Positions 14,084 through 14,419 of a stretch of 14,419 nt of DNA are shown one piece after another. Every line of letters starts with the position of its first letter. Positions within the stretch are counted from its first letter, which is position 1. A program made the position numbers and the translations under genes. The notes beneath the pieces were generated by a model, which ran no database searches, was not told the origin of the DNA, and saw only the letters and a list, made by a program, of their open reading frames with translations. The stretch spans positions 1-14,419 of the forward strand of contig JAEWRS010000502.1 of NCBI GenBank assembly GCA_023398855.1, given 5' to 3'. The DNA is from Bacillota bacterium (lineage in GTDB: Bacteria > Bacillota > Clostridia > Lachnospirales > Lachnospiraceae).

Positions 14084-14089
14084 TATAAT
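14084..14089 (+). promoter_or_regulatory. Likely -10 box for the MFS transporter gene
   Basis: A perfect TATAAT lies 28 bases before the ATG. TTGCAA (14057-14062) is 21 bases upstream, too far for a standard -35, so only the -10 is convincing. Nothing else recognisable is seen in the 168-base gap 13950-14117. Confidence 0.35.
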
Positions 14090-14117
14090 ATATAAAAATA
14101 TACAGCAGGTGATTACA

Positions 14118-14419
14118 ATGAATAAAGATTATACAAAAACCATCCGTGCCTGTTTTTTGAGTTACATCGTCCAGGCCATCGTTAATAATTTTGTTCCCCT
14201 ATTGTTTCTGACGTTCCAGTCAGAGTATGGCATATCCTTATCAAGGATTACCCTGCTTGTGACTCTTAATTTTGGAATCCAGCTGTTGGTGGATTTAATA
14301 TCTGCAGGAGTTATTGACCGCGTAGGATATCGTGTATCCATGATCACGGCACATGCATTGTCAGCATTAGGACTGATCTCTTTAACCGTTCTGCCAGGAC
14401 TGTTTACACAGTCCTGGAT
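14118..14419 (+). CDS. Major facilitator superfamily transporter, N-terminal part (3' truncated)
   Basis: The frame begins at ATG 14118 and is still open at the window end, giving the first 100 residues. A first membrane helix (about 8-30, RACFLSYIVQAIVNNFVPLLFL) is followed by QSEYGISLSRITLLVTLNFG, a second helix, and the loop DRVGYR, which matches the MFS motif A between helices 2 and 3, then a third helix. The NNFVPLLFLTFQ...YGISL start is typical of a group of MFS proteins with unassigned substrates in Firmicutes, some annotated as sugar transporters. The ribosome site is weak (CAGGTGA, 14105-14111, six bases upstream). The substrate cannot be given from this fragment. Confidence 0.85.
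   Translation, partial: MNKDYTKTIRACFLSYIVQAIVNNFVPLLFLTFQSEYGISLSRITLLVTLNFGIQLLVDLISAGVIDRVGYRVSMITAHALSALGLISLTVLPGLFTQSW

Noticed and set aside
1..14419. Minus-strand open frames up to 146 codons
   Set aside because: All lie opposite well-identified + strand genes, without ribosome sites or family motifs; they are reading-frame shadows.
1..14419. Selenocysteine (in-frame TGA) genes
   Set aside because: Selenium context made this worth checking, but all identified frames end at normal family lengths with no sign of read-through past TGA.
1..14419. CRISPR arrays, tRNA/rRNA genes, IS elements or phage genes
   Set aside because: No regularly spaced repeats, tRNA-like cloverleaf or transposase/integrase motifs were seen.

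Overview
The window looks like chromosomal DNA from an anaerobic Clostridia-type Firmicute, probably of the Lachnospiraceae (Lacrimispora / Clostridium saccharolyticum-like). This rests on strong AGGAGG ribosome sites, moderate G+C, sigma-A-like promoters, and the pairing of YgfK/HyuA with YqeB/YqeC. Taxonomy is inferred from gene content only. Every supported gene is on the + strand, and nothing suggests a phage, IS element or CRISPR array.

Bases 1-2973 are the end of a purine/urate-type catabolic locus. They hold the C-terminal iron-sulfur part of YgfK (putative selenate-reductase-like oxidoreductase, cut by the window edge), a dihydropyrimidinase-like cyclic amide hydrolase (HyuA), and YqeC. 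An unexplained leader with two hairpins (580-663) separates ygfK from hyuA. YgfK and HyuA homologues belong to the conserved cluster linked to anaerobic purine and uric-acid degradation in gut bacteria (ygeX, ygeY, ygeW, ygfK, ssnA, hyuA, xdhAC). YqeC, YqeB and MocA belong to the machinery of selenium-dependent molybdenum hydroxylases.

Bases 2940-8346 form a molybdenum-cofactor block: a one-domain ModE-like regulator, then a molybdopterin-binding MoeA-related protein with a four-cysteine tail, moaC, moaA, a MOSC protein, mogA/moaB, yqeB and mocA. Genes overlap or sit a few bases apart. A near-consensus promoter (3277-3305) at the end of the regulator gene, followed by a perfect 8-bp inverted repeat and a possible leader ORF, probably starts this operon. 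Together: MoaA and MoaC make cPMP from GTP; MogA and the MoeA-like protein activate molybdopterin and add molybdenum; MocA adds CMP to make the dinucleotide cofactor used by xanthine-dehydrogenase-type enzymes; YqeB and YqeC act in a selenium-related maturation step not yet resolved. MPT synthase (MoaD/MoaE), SelD and the hydroxylase itself are not in the window.

Bases 8422-14419 are less tightly linked: a flavin reductase-like protein closed by a good terminator (8964-8998), a membrane GGDEF/HD-GYP protein that may both make and degrade c-di-GMP, a tocopherol-cyclase-family protein of unknown role, a translationally coupled pair of a C_GCAxxG_C_C redox-type protein and a TDT-family transporter, a 70-base nearly perfect hairpin (13497-13566), a 70-residue two-helix membrane protein, and the start of an MFS transporter running off the end.
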